Source of the DNA: Myxococcales bacterium
GTDB taxonomy: Bacteria > Myxococcota > Myxococcia > Myxococcales > Anaeromyxobacteraceae
Direction: 5' to 3'
Assembly: GCA_021818285.1 (NCBI GenBank)
Contig: JAKAEO010000003.1
Coordinates: forward strand, 1 to 58,315
Length of the DNA: 58,315 nucleotides
Shown here piece by piece: positions 17,637 through 26,109 of this stretch. A model generated the notes under the pieces. That model was not told the origin of the DNA. It was given only the letters and a program-made list of their open reading frames with translations, and searched no databases. Position 1 is the first letter of the stretch. The number at the start of each line of letters is the position of its first letter. A program made the position numbers and the translations under genes.

Positions 17637-18944
17637 TCAGGCGGCCGACGCCACGCGCCGCTTCTGGTCGATCATCTGGAAGTAGCTCTCCAGGCGGTTC
17701 TTCACGTTGGCGGCGGAGAAGTAGCGCGGGTCCACCAGGTCGGTCTCGATGAAGGCGCCGGGCTTCCCGGTGCGCTTCTCGATCTCGCGCATCATCATCA
17801 GCTGCCCGGCCGAGAAGCTGTTGCAGCTCTTGATGGAATTGATGAGCAGGCCGTCGGCCTCGTACTCCTTCATGTACTTCTCGAGGAGGCCGACCCGCTG
17901 GGGCAGGTTCATGTTGGTGTAGCAGCCCATCGCGTAGTCGGCGAGCGACTCCAGCGGATGGTCGGGGTCGTGGCGGAAGCCCAGGTCGTAGAGGCCGCCG
18001 ACCTTGGTGTAGCTCGAGGCGACCACCACCGCGCCCTCGTCGTAGAACATCTTCCAGAACTCGCGGAAGCTGGTCCAGTTGGGCGGCCCCTCCACCACCA
18101 GCCGGTACTTCTGCTGCTTCATGTCGCCCTCGGGGGTGATGGGCCCGAGCCCCTTGGCCATGCGCTCCTCGATCTCGGCGCGCAGCAGCCGGTAGTACTC
18201 GCTGGCGTCGGGCGTCCCGCGGAAGGCGGTGAAGATGGGGCCGGTGTAGTAGACGCTCCCGAAGTACGCGTCGATGGGCGAGGGCCGGTGCCGCGCCGTC
18301 TCCAGCACCCAGACGAAGTCGTCCTCGGCCTTGGCCGACTCGCGCATCAGCTCGCGCAACCGGTCGATGTCGAACTTCACGCCCGACACCTGCTCCAGCT
18401 TGGGGATGACCTCCTGCTTGAGCTGCTTGACGATGTAGTCCCGCATGTTCCGGGTGGTGGTCCCCTCGCCCTGGTAGGGCACGTGGAGCATCACCGTCGG
18501 GCACTTGTACTCGTTGCGGACCAGCTCGAACCACTTCATGAAGGTGAAGCAGCCGGTGTAGCTCAGCAGCAGCACGTCGGGCCGGGGCAGCGGCTTGCCG
18601 TTGGGCGCCAGGTTGCCCTTGGCCATGCTCCCCAGGTCGGCCTTCACGTAGGTGCAGACGTCCTCGGAGTGGCCGCGCTTCTCCGCCTCGAGGATGTAGT
18701 CGCCGGAGAGCTTGCGCATCCCGTTCTGGATGGCGTTGATCTCCGGCAGGTTGTTGAGGAGCCCGAAGACCTGGATGAGCTCGTTGAGGTTGCCGGGGAC
18801 GAAGGTGGCCGCCACCTTGCGCCCGGTCTCCGGGGCGGAGGTGAGGGCGTCGTAGTTGCGGGTGATCATCTCCTTCTGCTTCAGCATCGAGAGGTCCTTG
18901 ACGACCTCGGACTTCCCCGCGGCCTTGCTCTCGGGCTTGCTCAT
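17637..18944 (-). CDS. bcrB: Benzoyl-CoA reductase subunit B (BcrB, active-site subunit)
   Basis: The 435-residue subunit of the 2-hydroxyglutaryl-CoA dehydratase-like fold forms, with BcrC, the [4Fe-4S]-containing module that binds benzoyl-CoA and reduces it to cyclohexa-1,5-diene-1-carbonyl-CoA. Recognisable parts are LLSYTGCFTFMKWFELV near 125, the LHVPYQGEG segment, and the C-terminal SCNSFSAGQLMMMREIEKRTGKPGAFIETDLVDPRYF. ATG 18944 is chosen over 18956 because GGAG stands 6 nt upstream and it overlaps the bcrC stop as ATGA. Confidence 0.94.
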   Translation of the reverse strand: MSKPESKAAGKSEVVKDLSMLKQKEMITRNYDALTSAPETGRKVAATFVPGNLNELIQVFGLLNNLPEINAIQNGMRKLSGDYILEAEKRGHSEDVCTYVKADLGSMAKGNLAPNGKPLPRPDVLLLSYTGCFTFMKWFELVRNEYKCPTVMLHVPYQGEGTTTRNMRDYIVKQLKQEVIPKLEQVSGVKFDIDRLRELMRESAKAEDDFVWVLETARHRPSPIDAYFGSVYYTGPIFTAFRGTPDASEYYRLLRAEIEERMAKGLGPITPEGDMKQQKYRLVVEGPPNWTSFREFWKMFYDEGAVVVASSYTKVGGLYDLGFRHDPDHPLESLADYAMGCYTNMNLPQRVGLLEKYMKEYEADGLLINSIKSCNSFSAGQLMMMREIEKRTGKPGAFIETDLVDPRYFSAANVKNRLESYFQMIDQKRRVASAA

Positions 18945-20134
18945 GGCGTGCTCCACAGCTTGATGGAATCGGCGAAGGTTCCCGCCTGCTCGCGGACCGG
19001 CTGCATCTGCGCCGAGTTCTCGGCGTACTTGAAGCCGATGTAGGGGACGTCGACCCGGTCGAGCCGCTCCTCGAGCATGGGGCGCTCCAGCAGGGCCGGG
19101 TCGCAGAAGCTGGGGGCGGCGAAGATCACCCCCTCGGCCCCGTTCCGGCGGACCGCGTCCACGATGTACTGCCCCTTGGCCGCCTGGTCAGGCTGGTACT
19201 TGGAGGCGGTCTCCTCGGAGCGGGTCAGGTAGGCGGTGGAGAGGTTGGCGAGCGGGTCGCCCTCGACCGGCACGTCGCCGATGAGGAGCCGGTTCACCAG
19301 CATGAAGTCGTCGTCGACGACGTAGCAGCCGGCCATCTCGATGGCCTTGATGAGGCCGAGGGGCGGCTGCTCGCAGAAGACCCCGTTCAGCACGATGCGG
19401 GTGTTGTCGCGCCGCTGCCGCTTCTCGGAGCGGGCCGCCGCCAGCCAGTCCCGCAGCAGCCGGGTGTGCTCCTCCACCGGCAGCACCAGCCCGGCGCGCA
19501 TCAGGAGGTACACGTCGGACGACGGGGCCTGCCAGGGCTCGGCCGCCCGGTAGGCGTACACCTCCCGCACCACCCGGCGGTTCTCGTTGTAGACGGCGAT
19601 GGAGTCGCGCAGGGCGTCGTCGGTGATCTCGACGCCGGCCAGCTTCCCCAGCCCCTCGCGCAGCTCCTGCAGCTCGTGGACCCAGAACTCGTCGGCCATC
19701 CCGGGCGTGAAGTTCTGGGGCACGTCCAGGTAGCGGACGTAGACCTTGGGGAAGAGCAGCTTCCAGATGCCGGAGAGGTTGCGGATGACGTCGCAGAGGG
19801 AGGGGAAGAGGAAGCCGTCCACGAAGTCGAGCCGCCCGGTGATGCCCAGCTCCAGGGTGGAGCGCGGGATGCGGCAGATGTAGCTCTGGTAGTAGGCGTC
19901 CCCGTGGATCACCTCCAGGGACTCGCCGGCGCCCATGATCCCGAGCGGCAGCATCCCGGCGGCGTGGACCAGCTCGCGCGGCGCGTAGACCGGCATGAAG
20001 GCGACCACCTTGCGGCCGGGCGCGGCCGCCTTCCAGCGCCGGGCGGCGCCGAAGTCGAGGTCGTCGAACAGCTCCTGGCAGCGCGCGACGATGGGCGCGG
20101 TGGGGCTCGGGGCGGGGACGGGTGCGGCGCACAT
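18941..20134 (-). CDS. bcrC: Benzoyl-CoA reductase subunit C (BcrC)
   Basis: The 397-residue partner of BcrB belongs to the same HgdB-like family. Motifs include FMPVYAPRELVHAAGMLPLGIMG (about 45-68), YYQSYICRIPRSTLELG with a cluster cysteine, FLFPSLCDVIRNLSGIWK, and NGVFCEQPPLGLIKAIE. The C-terminal PSFCDPALLERPMLEERLDRVDVPYIGFKYAENSAQ is typical of the family. The length resembles Thauera BcrC (about 386). It follows dch by 2 nt and overlaps bcrB. The reaction needs reduced ferredoxin, for which no gene is present here. Confidence 0.94.
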   Translation of the reverse strand: MCAAPVPAPSPTAPIVARCQELFDDLDFGAARRWKAAAPGRKVVAFMPVYAPRELVHAAGMLPLGIMGAGESLEVIHGDAYYQSYICRIPRSTLELGITGRLDFVDGFLFPSLCDVIRNLSGIWKLLFPKVYVRYLDVPQNFTPGMADEFWVHELQELREGLGKLAGVEITDDALRDSIAVYNENRRVVREVYAYRAAEPWQAPSSDVYLLMRAGLVLPVEEHTRLLRDWLAAARSEKRQRRDNTRIVLNGVFCEQPPLGLIKAIEMAGCYVVDDDFMLVNRLLIGDVPVEGDPLANLSTAYLTRSEETASKYQPDQAAKGQYIVDAVRRNGAEGVIFAAPSFCDPALLERPMLEERLDRVDVPYIGFKYAENSAQMQPVREQAGTFADSIKLWSTP

Positions 20135-20136
20135 GG

Positions 20137-20916
20137 TCAGCGGTCCTCCCAGACGGGCGCGCGCTTCTCCAGGAAGGCGGTGAGCCCCTCGACGGCGTCC
20201 CGGGTCTTCATGAGCCGGGCCAGGTACAGCTCCTCGACGGCGGCCAGCTTCTCGCGCACCCGGGCCCGCAGGTCCCGGCGCGACGCCTCGACCGCCAGGC
20301 GCAGCGAGGCGGCCGACCGCTTCGCGAGGTGCTCGTCGAACCAGGCCAGCGCCGCCGCCTCCGGGTCGTCGGCCACGGCGTTCACCAGGCCGAGGCGGTG
20401 GGCCTCGCGACCGTCGACGGAGCGGCCCGACCAGAGCAGGTCGTCGGCGGCCCCCTGCCCTACCCGCTCCGGGAGCAGGCAGGAGGCGGCCGGGGCGAAG
20501 ACCCCGAGCAGGATCTCGGGCTGGCCCATCCGGGCGTCGGGGGCGGCGAAGATCAGGTGGCCGGCGGCCGCCACCTCCAGCCCGCCGCCCAGGCACTGGC
20601 CGCGCACCGCCACCAGGATGGGCAGGGGGAAGTCCACCATCCGCAGCACCAGGCCGTGGAGCGACCGCAGCATGGCGGCGCAGCTCTCCGGCAGGTGCTC
20701 CTGGACGCTGGCGCCGAAGCTGAAGTGGGGCCCCTCGTGCTCCAGGAGCACCCCGCGCAGCGCCGGGGCGCCCGGCGCCTCCCGCCCGGCCTCCGCCAGG
20801 GCCGCGTCCAGCGCCGCGATCATCTCGGCGTCGACGATGTTGGCCTTGGGCCGCGAGAGCCGGAGCCGGAGCAGCCGGCCGTCGCGGTCGCGCGAGACCT
20901 GGAGGCAGCCGGCCAT
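20137..20916 (-). CDS. dch: Cyclohexa-1,5-diene-1-carbonyl-CoA hydratase
   Basis: The 259-residue crotonase-fold enzyme adds water to the diene product of benzoyl-CoA reductase to give 6-hydroxycyclohex-1-ene-1-carbonyl-CoA. The start MAGCLQVSRDRDGRLLRLRL and the LSRPKANIVDAEMIAAL, HFSFGASVQEHLPE and VRGQCLGGGLEVAAAGH segments are typical of dienoyl-CoA hydratases (Dch/BadK-like with FSFGASV). Its start shares one base with the oah stop (TGATG). The operon order had-oah-dch-bcrCBAD puts all early ring-modifying enzymes in one transcript. Confidence 0.9.
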   Translation of the reverse strand: MAGCLQVSRDRDGRLLRLRLSRPKANIVDAEMIAALDAALAEAGREAPGAPALRGVLLEHEGPHFSFGASVQEHLPESCAAMLRSLHGLVLRMVDFPLPILVAVRGQCLGGGLEVAAAGHLIFAAPDARMGQPEILLGVFAPAASCLLPERVGQGAADDLLWSGRSVDGREAHRLGLVNAVADDPEAAALAWFDEHLAKRSAASLRLAVEASRRDLRARVREKLAAVEELYLARLMKTRDAVEGLTAFLEKRAPVWEDR

Positions 20917-22058
20917 CAGCGCCCCTCCCGCCGGCCCTTGGCGCCGGGGAGCAGGCTCTCGGTGAGCTCCACGCTCCAGGGGGTGCCCTTCGCCAGCGCC
21001 TGCCGCAGCCCGACGAAGTCGGCCTCGCGGTCCTCCTTGGTGCCCTCGTTGAAGGCCCGGAAGCCGGTGCGGGCCTCGGTCATCATGTTGAGCGCCAGCC
21101 AGGCCCGGCTGTCCTCCTTGTTGGCGTCCCAGGCGTGGAGCTTGGGCTTGCGCAGCTCCTCGAGGGTCTTGGTGGTGCAGTCGGGGAAGGTGAGCAGGAG
21201 CTTGGCGCAGAGCGCCTCCACCCGCTCGTCGAGGAGGGAGAGGTCCACCGTGCCCCTCTTCAGGACGGCCTTGCCCTCCTCCAGCGCCGCGCCGGTCCTG
21301 GGCTCGCCGTGCACGAACCGGCCGTACTCGTCGAAGAGCCGGTCGGTGACCACCAGCGGGTTGGCGACGTACTTCCCGTCGACCTTCAGGCCCGGCACCA
21401 CGTCGGTGATCATCCCCTCCCGGTAGGCCCGGTGGGCCGACCAGGGCTCGCAGAGCACGCAGGCCTCCATGGCCCGCTCGTTCCCGACGATCAGCGGCAG
21501 GAAGTCGGTGGCGCCGCCGATGGGGGCGGAGCCGTGCTTGGGGCCGGCCTGGCCGAAGCGGGCCAGGTCCTGGGCGATGGTGAAGTCGCAGGCCATGCCG
21601 ATCTCCTGCCCGCCGCCGATGCGCATGCCGTTCACCCGGCAGATCACCGGCTTGTCGCAGCCCAGGATGGCGCTGACCATGTCGTTGAAGAGCCGCATGT
21701 ACTGCCGGTACTCCTGCGGGTTGCCGGCGTAGTACTCGGCGTACTCCTTGGTGTTGCCGCCGGTGCAGAAGGCCTTGTCGCCGGCCCCGGTGAAGACCAC
21801 GCTGGCCACGTCGCGGGAGGTGGAGGCGGCCCGGAAGGCCAGGATCACGTCCTTCACCATCTGGGTGGTGTAGGAGTTGAACTGCGCCGGGTTGTTCAGG
21901 ACGATCCAGGCGTTGTACAGCCCCGCCGCCGGCGAGCCGTCGGGCCGCCGCGCCGGGCGCTTCTCGAGGAGCACGCCGGGGGGCCCGGCCGCCGGCTTCC
22001 AGCCGGAGAGCAGGTCGTGGTCCTTGAGCGGGCCGCCGGACGTCGTGGGGTCGGACAT
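20916..22058 (-). CDS. oah: 6-oxocyclohex-1-ene-1-carbonyl-CoA hydrolase
   Basis: The 380-residue member of the crotonase superfamily is close in length to Thauera/Geobacter Oah/BamA (about 377). It hydrates and then hydrolytically opens the ring of 6-oxocyclohexenoyl-CoA to give 3-hydroxypimeloyl-CoA. Diagnostic stretches: LYNAWIVLNNPAQFNSYTTQ, GDKAFCTGGNTKEYAEYYAG and CRVNGMRIGGGQEIGMACDF, and GQAGPKHGSAPIGGATDFLPL. The long C-terminal extension beyond a normal crotonase is present. It begins 21 nt after had and overlaps dch. Confidence 0.94.
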   Translation of the reverse strand: MSDPTTSGGPLKDHDLLSGWKPAAGPPGVLLEKRPARRPDGSPAAGLYNAWIVLNNPAQFNSYTTQMVKDVILAFRAASTSRDVASVVFTGAGDKAFCTGGNTKEYAEYYAGNPQEYRQYMRLFNDMVSAILGCDKPVICRVNGMRIGGGQEIGMACDFTIAQDLARFGQAGPKHGSAPIGGATDFLPLIVGNERAMEACVLCEPWSAHRAYREGMITDVVPGLKVDGKYVANPLVVTDRLFDEYGRFVHGEPRTGAALEEGKAVLKRGTVDLSLLDERVEALCAKLLLTFPDCTTKTLEELRKPKLHAWDANKEDSRAWLALNMMTEARTGFRAFNEGTKEDREADFVGLRQALAKGTPWSVELTESLLPGAKGRREGR

Positions 22059-22079
22059 GTCGGGTCTCCGGGCCTTCGG

Positions 22080-23138
22080 TCAGGGGACGAGGACGGCGCG
22101 GCGCGTGAGCTTCCGCGCGTGCACCTCCTCGAAGACGCGGTTGACGTCGGCGAGCGGTCGCCGCTCGACGAAGGGCGCCAGCACCACCTTGCCGTCCAGC
22201 ACCAGGTCGAGCGCCGCCGGGTACAGCTCCGGCGGGCAGCCCCAGTTGCCCAGGGCGCGGGCGTGGAAGGCCATCAGGTTGGAGAGGCGGACCTCCACCT
22301 TGTCCATGGTGAAGCCCACCACCGCCAGGGTGGCGCCGTGGACCAGCAGGCTCCAGGCGGTGGCCTGGCCGGCGGCGGTGCCGGAGGTCTCGAAGATGGC
22401 CCACTCGCGCGAGGGCAGCTTGTTGGCCCGGGCGAACTCGCCGATCTCCTTCTTCAGCGCCTTGGCGTCGAGCTGGCGCGCGTTGAAGGTCCGGGCGGCG
22501 CCGTGGGCCCCGATGAGGTCGAGCTTGGGCTGGTCGACGTCCACCGCCACCACCGTGGCGCCCAGGGCGCGGGCGATCTGGACCGCGTAGCCGCCCACGC
22601 CGCCCACGCCGATGACCACCGCCAGCTGCCCGGGCCGCACGCCGGCCTGGACCACCGCCTGGTAGGGGGTGGTGACGGCGTCGGCCACCACCGACAGGTC
22701 GGCGAGCGCGATCCCGGCCTTGGCGAGGCGCCCCTCGTCCACCGCGCACAACCCGCGCGCGGGCACGGCGACGTGGGTGCCGAAGCCGCCCTGGATGTCG
22801 TTGCCCGGCATCTTCTGGGTGGGGCAGATGGTGCCGCGGCCGCGGCGGCAGGCGTCGCACTCGCCGCAGGGGATCACCGCCGGGACGATGACCGCCTTGC
22901 CCAGCCAGGCCTCCGCCCCCGGGCCCGCCTTCACCACCCGGCCGCTGATCTCGTGGCCCAGCGCCAGGGGCAGCGGCAGGTTGGTGCGGACGCCGTCGTA
23001 GTAGTAGCCGAGGTCGGTGTGGCACACCCCGCAGCCGGCCACCTCCACCACCACCGCGCCGGGGCCGGGCTCGCCCGGGTCGAACTCCTGGCGCTCCATC
23101 GGCTGGCCCACTGCGGTCATCATCCAGCGGTGCGGCAT
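22080..23138 (-). CDS. had: 6-hydroxycyclohex-1-ene-1-carbonyl-CoA dehydrogenase
   Basis: The 352-residue zinc-dependent alcohol-dehydrogenase-family enzyme oxidises the hydroxyl formed by Dch with NAD. Catalytic zinc residues lie in [14 protein letters not shown] (36-49) and GHEISG; the structural zinc site is [16 protein letters not shown]. The Rossmann motif is GVGGVGGYA near 178. It is the first gene of the ring-reduction operon, behind a promoter with a 16-bp palindrome. It matches the Thauera-type Had in architecture, slightly shorter. Confidence 0.92.
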   Translation of the reverse strand: MPHRWMMTAVGQPMERQEFDPGEPGPGAVVVEVAGCGVCHTDLGYYYDGVRTNLPLPLALGHEISGRVVKAGPGAEAWLGKAVIVPAVIPCGECDACRRGRGTICPTQKMPGNDIQGGFGTHVAVPARGLCAVDEGRLAKAGIALADLSVVADAVTTPYQAVVQAGVRPGQLAVVIGVGGVGGYAVQIARALGATVVAVDVDQPKLDLIGAHGAARTFNARQLDAKALKKEIGEFARANKLPSREWAIFETSGTAAGQATAWSLLVHGATLAVVGFTMDKVEVRLSNLMAFHARALGNWGCPPELYPAALDLVLDGKVVLAPFVERRPLADVNRVFEEVHARKLTRRAVLVP

Positions 23139-23219
23139 CGCGTCGCCTCCGTGAGGGCGGGTCCGCGGCCGGGAGATCCGGCTCGAGGCCCGCCAGGACG
23201 GTACCGAACGGCCCGGCGT

Positions 23220-23235
23220 TGAATTCGGTAATTCA
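23220..23235. promoter_or_regulatory. Palindromic operator at the had-bcr promoter
   Basis: TGAATT-CGGT-AATTCA is a perfect inverted repeat overlapping the downstream edge of the predicted -10 and the transcription start. A repressor bound here would block initiation of the had-oah-dch-bcrCBAD operon. It does not fit the FNR/CRP spacing. The regulator is not identified. Confidence 0.5.
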
Positions 23236-23262
23236 GTACCAGAATACGTTAGAACTCGTCAA
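23233..23262 (-). promoter_or_regulatory. Sigma-70 promoter of the had-oah-dch-bcr operon
   Basis: On the minus strand TTGACG (23262-23257) and TACTGA (23238-23233) are separated by 18 bp. The -35 is strong and the -10 is weak, as expected for a controlled promoter. The transcription start would lie near 23226, giving a leader of about 88 nt. The surrounding stretch is markedly AT-richer than the flanking DNA. Confidence 0.5.
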
Positions 23263-23349
23263 GGCCCCTCCCCGGTCCCGCGGCGGGCCCCGGCGACGGC
23301 GCCCCGCCTCCCGGCCCCGCCGCGCCGGCGGGCGATCAGCGACGGGCGA

Positions 23350-24171
23350 TCAGGGCCGTCCGGTTCCGGAGCCGCCCGGCCGGCGGAAGCGCCCGTAGTC
23401 CGGGGGGCGCCGCTCCAGGAAGGCGTTCTTCCCCTCGGTGGCCTCCTCGGTCCCGTAGTAGAGGCTGAGCCCGCCCACGCCCAGGTTGGTGACGCCGGCG
23501 ACGCCGTCGGTCTCGGCGTGGAAGGCGTACTTCAGCATCTTCAGCGCCGTCGGGCTCTTGGCGAGGAGCTCCTCGCACCAGCGCGCCACCTCCTCGTCGA
23601 GCCTCTCCGGCGGCACCACCGCGTTCACCAGCCCCATCTGCAGCGCCTCGGCCGCCGTGTAGCGGCGGCACAGGAACCAGATCTCCTTCGCCTTCTTCAT
23701 CCCCACCAGGCGGGCCAGGTCCCCGGTGCCGAAGCCCGGGTCGAAGCTCCCCACCCGCGGGCCGGCCTGGCCGAAGGAGGCGGTCTCGGAGGCGATGCTG
23801 AGGTCGCAGGCCACCTGGAAGACGTGGCCGCCGCCGATGGCGTAGCCGTTGACGCGGGCGATCACCGGCTTGGGGATGCCGCGGATCAGGGTGGTCACCT
23901 GCTGCCAGGCCACCTCGAGCGGGAGCGCGGCGACGGTGCCGCGGTAGCCGCCCTTCTCCCGCACCGACTGGTCGCCGCCGGTGCAGAAGGCCTTCTCGCC
24001 GGCCCCGGTGAGGACCACCACCCCGACGGCATCGTCCACCCAGGCGTCGGTGAGCGCCTGGGTGAGCTCCAGCACCGTGCCCGGCGCGCAGGCGTTGTGC
24101 TTGGCCGGCCGGTTGATGGTGATGGTGGCGACCCCGCCCTGCTTCACGTACAGGATGTCCTGGAAGTCCAC
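23350..24171 (-). CDS. badI: BadI-like 2-ketocyclohexanecarboxyl-CoA hydrolase (MenB/crotonase family)
   Basis: The 273-residue crotonase homologue resembles Rhodopseudomonas BadI (about 260 residues) and MenB: ITINRPAKHNACAPGTV, GAGEKAFCTGGDQS, PVIARVNGYAIGGGHVFQVACDL, GQAGPRVGSFDPGFGTGDLAR and KKAKEIWFLCRRYTAAEALQMGLVN. BadI opens the saturated ring of 2-oxocyclohexanecarboxyl-CoA to pimeloyl-CoA. The start is GTG with GAGAGGAG upstream. It is coupled to the dehydrogenase gene at 24189 (17-nt gap). A MenB role is unlikely because no menaquinone genes are nearby. Presence beside oah suggests a second, cyclohexanecarboxylate-type route. Confidence 0.8.
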   Translation of the reverse strand: MDFQDILYVKQGGVATITINRPAKHNACAPGTVLELTQALTDAWVDDAVGVVVLTGAGEKAFCTGGDQSVREKGGYRGTVAALPLEVAWQQVTTLIRGIPKPVIARVNGYAIGGGHVFQVACDLSIASETASFGQAGPRVGSFDPGFGTGDLARLVGMKKAKEIWFLCRRYTAAEALQMGLVNAVVPPERLDEEVARWCEELLAKSPTALKMLKYAFHAETDGVAGVTNLGVGGLSLYYGTEEATEGKNAFLERRPPDYGRFRRPGGSGTGRP

Positions 24172-24188
24172 GGCTCGGCTCCTCTCCG

Positions 24189-25334
24189 TCAGCGGGCCTC
24201 GCGGAGCAGCTCGCGGGCGATCACCAGCCGCTGGATCTGGTTCGCCCCCTCGAAGATCTGCGTCAGCTTGGCGTCGCGGAACATCCGCTCCACCGGGTAG
24301 TCCTGCATGTAGCCGTAGCCGCCCAGCACCTGGATGGCGTCGGTGGTGACGCGCATGGCGGCGTCGGAGGCGAACACCTTGGCCATCGAGGCCAGCTTGG
24401 TGTTCCGCTCGCCGCGGTCGTACAGGTGGGCGGCCCGGTACACCAGGCCGCGCGCCGCCTCCACCAGCGTCGCGCCGTCGGCCAGGATCTGCTGGATCAT
24501 CTGGTGGGAGGCGAGCGGCTCCCCGAACGTCCTGCGCTGCCGCGCGTGGCCGATCATCTCGGCCAGCGCCCCCTCGGCGATGCCCAGCGCCTGCGCCCCC
24601 ACCGCCGGCCGGGACATGTCGAAGTCCTTCATGGCGAGCAGGAAGCCCTTCCCCTCCTCGCCGAGCAGGTTCCCGGCCGGGATCCGCACCCCGTCGAGGA
24701 TCACCTCGGCGGTGTTGGAGCCCCGCTGCCCCAGCTTCTTCTCGATCTTGCCGATGGAGACGCCCGGCGAGTCCCGGTCCACGGCGAAGAAGGAGAGGCC
24801 CTCTCGCCCCGGCGCCGCCGAGGTCCGCGCCAGCACCGTGTAGATCCCGGCCCGCGCGCCGTTGGTGGCGAAGCACTTGGTGCCGGTGAGGACCCACTCG
24901 CCGCCGTCGCGCACCGCGGTGGTGCGCAGGCCGCCCACGTCGGAGCCGGCGCCCGGCTCGGTGACCAGGTAGGCGACCAGCTCCCGCCCCCCGGCCATCC
25001 GGGGCAGCAGCCGCTCCAGGAGCTCGCGCCGGGCGCCGTGGAGGATGGGGAAGCTCCCCACCGCCTGGATCACGAGCAGCAGCGCCGTGGAGGCGCAGGC
25101 CGCGGCGATCTCCTCGACCGCGGTGCACAGCGCCGTGCCCTGGTCCCGCTCGACGCCCCCGTGCTCCGGCGGGAAGGTGAGCGTCATCAGCCCCAGCTCC
25201 CAGAGCAGCCCCTCCACCTCCGGGTCCGGCCCGCCGCCGGCGTCGAGGGCCGCGGCCCGCGGGCCGATGCGCTCCCGCGCCACCCGCCGGACGGTGGCGC
25301 GGAGGGACTCCAGCTCCTCGCTGCTCGAGAACAT
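24189..25334 (-). CDS. Acyl-CoA dehydrogenase (possibly cyclohexanecarboxyl-CoA dehydrogenase)
   Basis: The 381-residue acyl-CoA dehydrogenase has [20 protein letters not shown] (about 122-141), the substrate-binding stretch and the C-terminal [39 protein letters not shown]. The catalytic glutamate is present in FEG, as in medium- and short-chain enzymes. It shares an operon with the BadI-like hydrolase and is divergent from a TetR gene across a perfect operator. This arrangement suggests AliB-type oxidation of cyclohexanecarboxyl-CoA or a related alicyclic substrate; ordinary acyl-CoA oxidation remains possible. Confidence 0.82.
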   Translation of the reverse strand: MFSSSEELESLRATVRRVARERIGPRAAALDAGGGPDPEVEGLLWELGLMTLTFPPEHGGVERDQGTALCTAVEEIAAACASTALLLVIQAVGSFPILHGARRELLERLLPRMAGGRELVAYLVTEPGAGSDVGGLRTTAVRDGGEWVLTGTKCFATNGARAGIYTVLARTSAAPGREGLSFFAVDRDSPGVSIGKIEKKLGQRGSNTAEVILDGVRIPAGNLLGEEGKGFLLAMKDFDMSRPAVGAQALGIAEGALAEMIGHARQRRTFGEPLASHQMIQQILADGATLVEAARGLVYRAAHLYDRGERNTKLASMAKVFASDAAMRVTTDAIQVLGGYGYMQDYPVERMFRDAKLTQIFEGANQIQRLVIARELLREAR

Positions 25335-25378
25335 CCGCGCTCCCTGGGGCCCCGCCGCGGGGCCGGTGGTGAAGGCAC

Positions 25379-25426
25379 TTGGCCGGAGACGGGAAGCACC
25401 GTATCATAGACCGACGCGTCGGTCTA
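25379..25426 (+). promoter_or_regulatory. Divergent promoters and 20-bp TetR operator
   Basis: TAGACCGACGCGTCGGTCTA (25407-25426) is a perfect 20-bp palindrome. On the plus strand TTGGCC (25379-25384), 17 bp, and TATCAT (25402-25407) form the tetR promoter, so the palindrome covers its transcription start. On the minus strand TATGAT (25408-25403) is the -10 for the dehydrogenase-badI operon, with the palindrome in its spacer. A TetR protein bound here would repress both directions, with autoregulation. Release is likely by a CoA thioester ligand. Confidence 0.75.
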
Positions 25427-25446
25427 CTAATGACGGGAGGAGCGGC

Positions 25447-26046
25447 ATGGCCAGGCCCCAGGCGGAGGACTACGGCGACAAGCGGCAGGCGATCCTGGAC
25501 GCGGCGGCGGCGCTCTTCGCGCGCATCGGCTACGCGAACGCCAAGCTGGCGGACGTGGCCCGCGCCTGCGGCGCCACCAAGTCGATGCTGTACCACTACT
25601 TCCCGTCCAAGGAGGACGTGCTCTTCGCCATCATCCGGGACCACGCCGGGGGCAACCTGGCCGCCCTGGAGGAGGTGCTGGCCCGGGAGGCGCCGCCCGA
25701 GGAGCGGCTCCGCGCCCTGGTGGCCACCTGGGTGCGGCGCTCGCTGACGGCCCGGGCCGCCAACACCGTGCTGATGTACGACCTGAAGTTCCTGCCGCCG
25801 CGCCAGCACCGGGCCATCGTCGAGATCGAGCGCCGGATGATCGAGCGGGTGGGCGCGCTGCTCGCCGAGGTGAGCCCGGCGCTGCGGCGCGGCCGGCCGC
25901 CGCAGCAGAAGACCTACGCCCTGCTGCTCTTCGGCATGCTGAACTGGACCGAGACCTGGTTCCGGGGCAGCGGCCCGCTCTCCGCCGGGGAGATGGCCGA
26001 GCGCATCCACCGGCTCTTCCTGCACGGCCTGGCGGCGGAGCGGTAG
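25447..26046 (+). CDS. TetR-family transcriptional regulator
   Basis: The 199-residue regulator has an N-terminal helix-turn-helix at about 18-60 (AAALFARIGYANAKLADVARACGATKSMLYHYFPSKEDVL in outline) and a C-terminal ligand domain ending FRGSGPLSAGEMAERIHRLFL, similar to FadR/PaaR-type regulators of acyl-CoA metabolism. It is transcribed divergently from the dehydrogenase-badI operon and has GGGAGGAG 6 nt before ATG. The perfect palindrome between the two genes is the likely operator. The effector may be an alicyclic or dicarboxylyl-CoA. Confidence 0.88.
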   Translation: MARPQAEDYGDKRQAILDAAAALFARIGYANAKLADVARACGATKSMLYHYFPSKEDVLFAIIRDHAGGNLAALEEVLAREAPPEERLRALVATWVRRSLTARAANTVLMYDLKFLPPRQHRAIVEIERRMIERVGALLAEVSPALRRGRPPQQKTYALLLFGMLNWTETWFRGSGPLSAGEMAERIHRLFLHGLAAER

Positions 26047-26109
26047 GACGGCGGGGACCGGCGCCGGCGGGCGCCGCGAGCCGGGGGCGGCCCCGCCGGA
26101 CGGCGGGCC

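Noticed and set aside
23220-23235. FNR or CRP box at the had promoter
   Set aside because: The arm spacing (TGA-N10-TCA) does not fit the N6 of FNR/CRP sites.
23328-23353. Duplicated CGGGCGATCAG at the badI stop
   Set aside because: A short direct repeat of about 11 bp with no associated element; probably chance or a trivial duplication.
23350-24171. MenB (naphthoate synthase) for the BadI-like protein
   Set aside because: No menaquinone genes are near, and the protein sits in a TetR-controlled acyl-CoA dehydrogenase operon in a benzoate locus; BadI fits better, though MenB homology is real.
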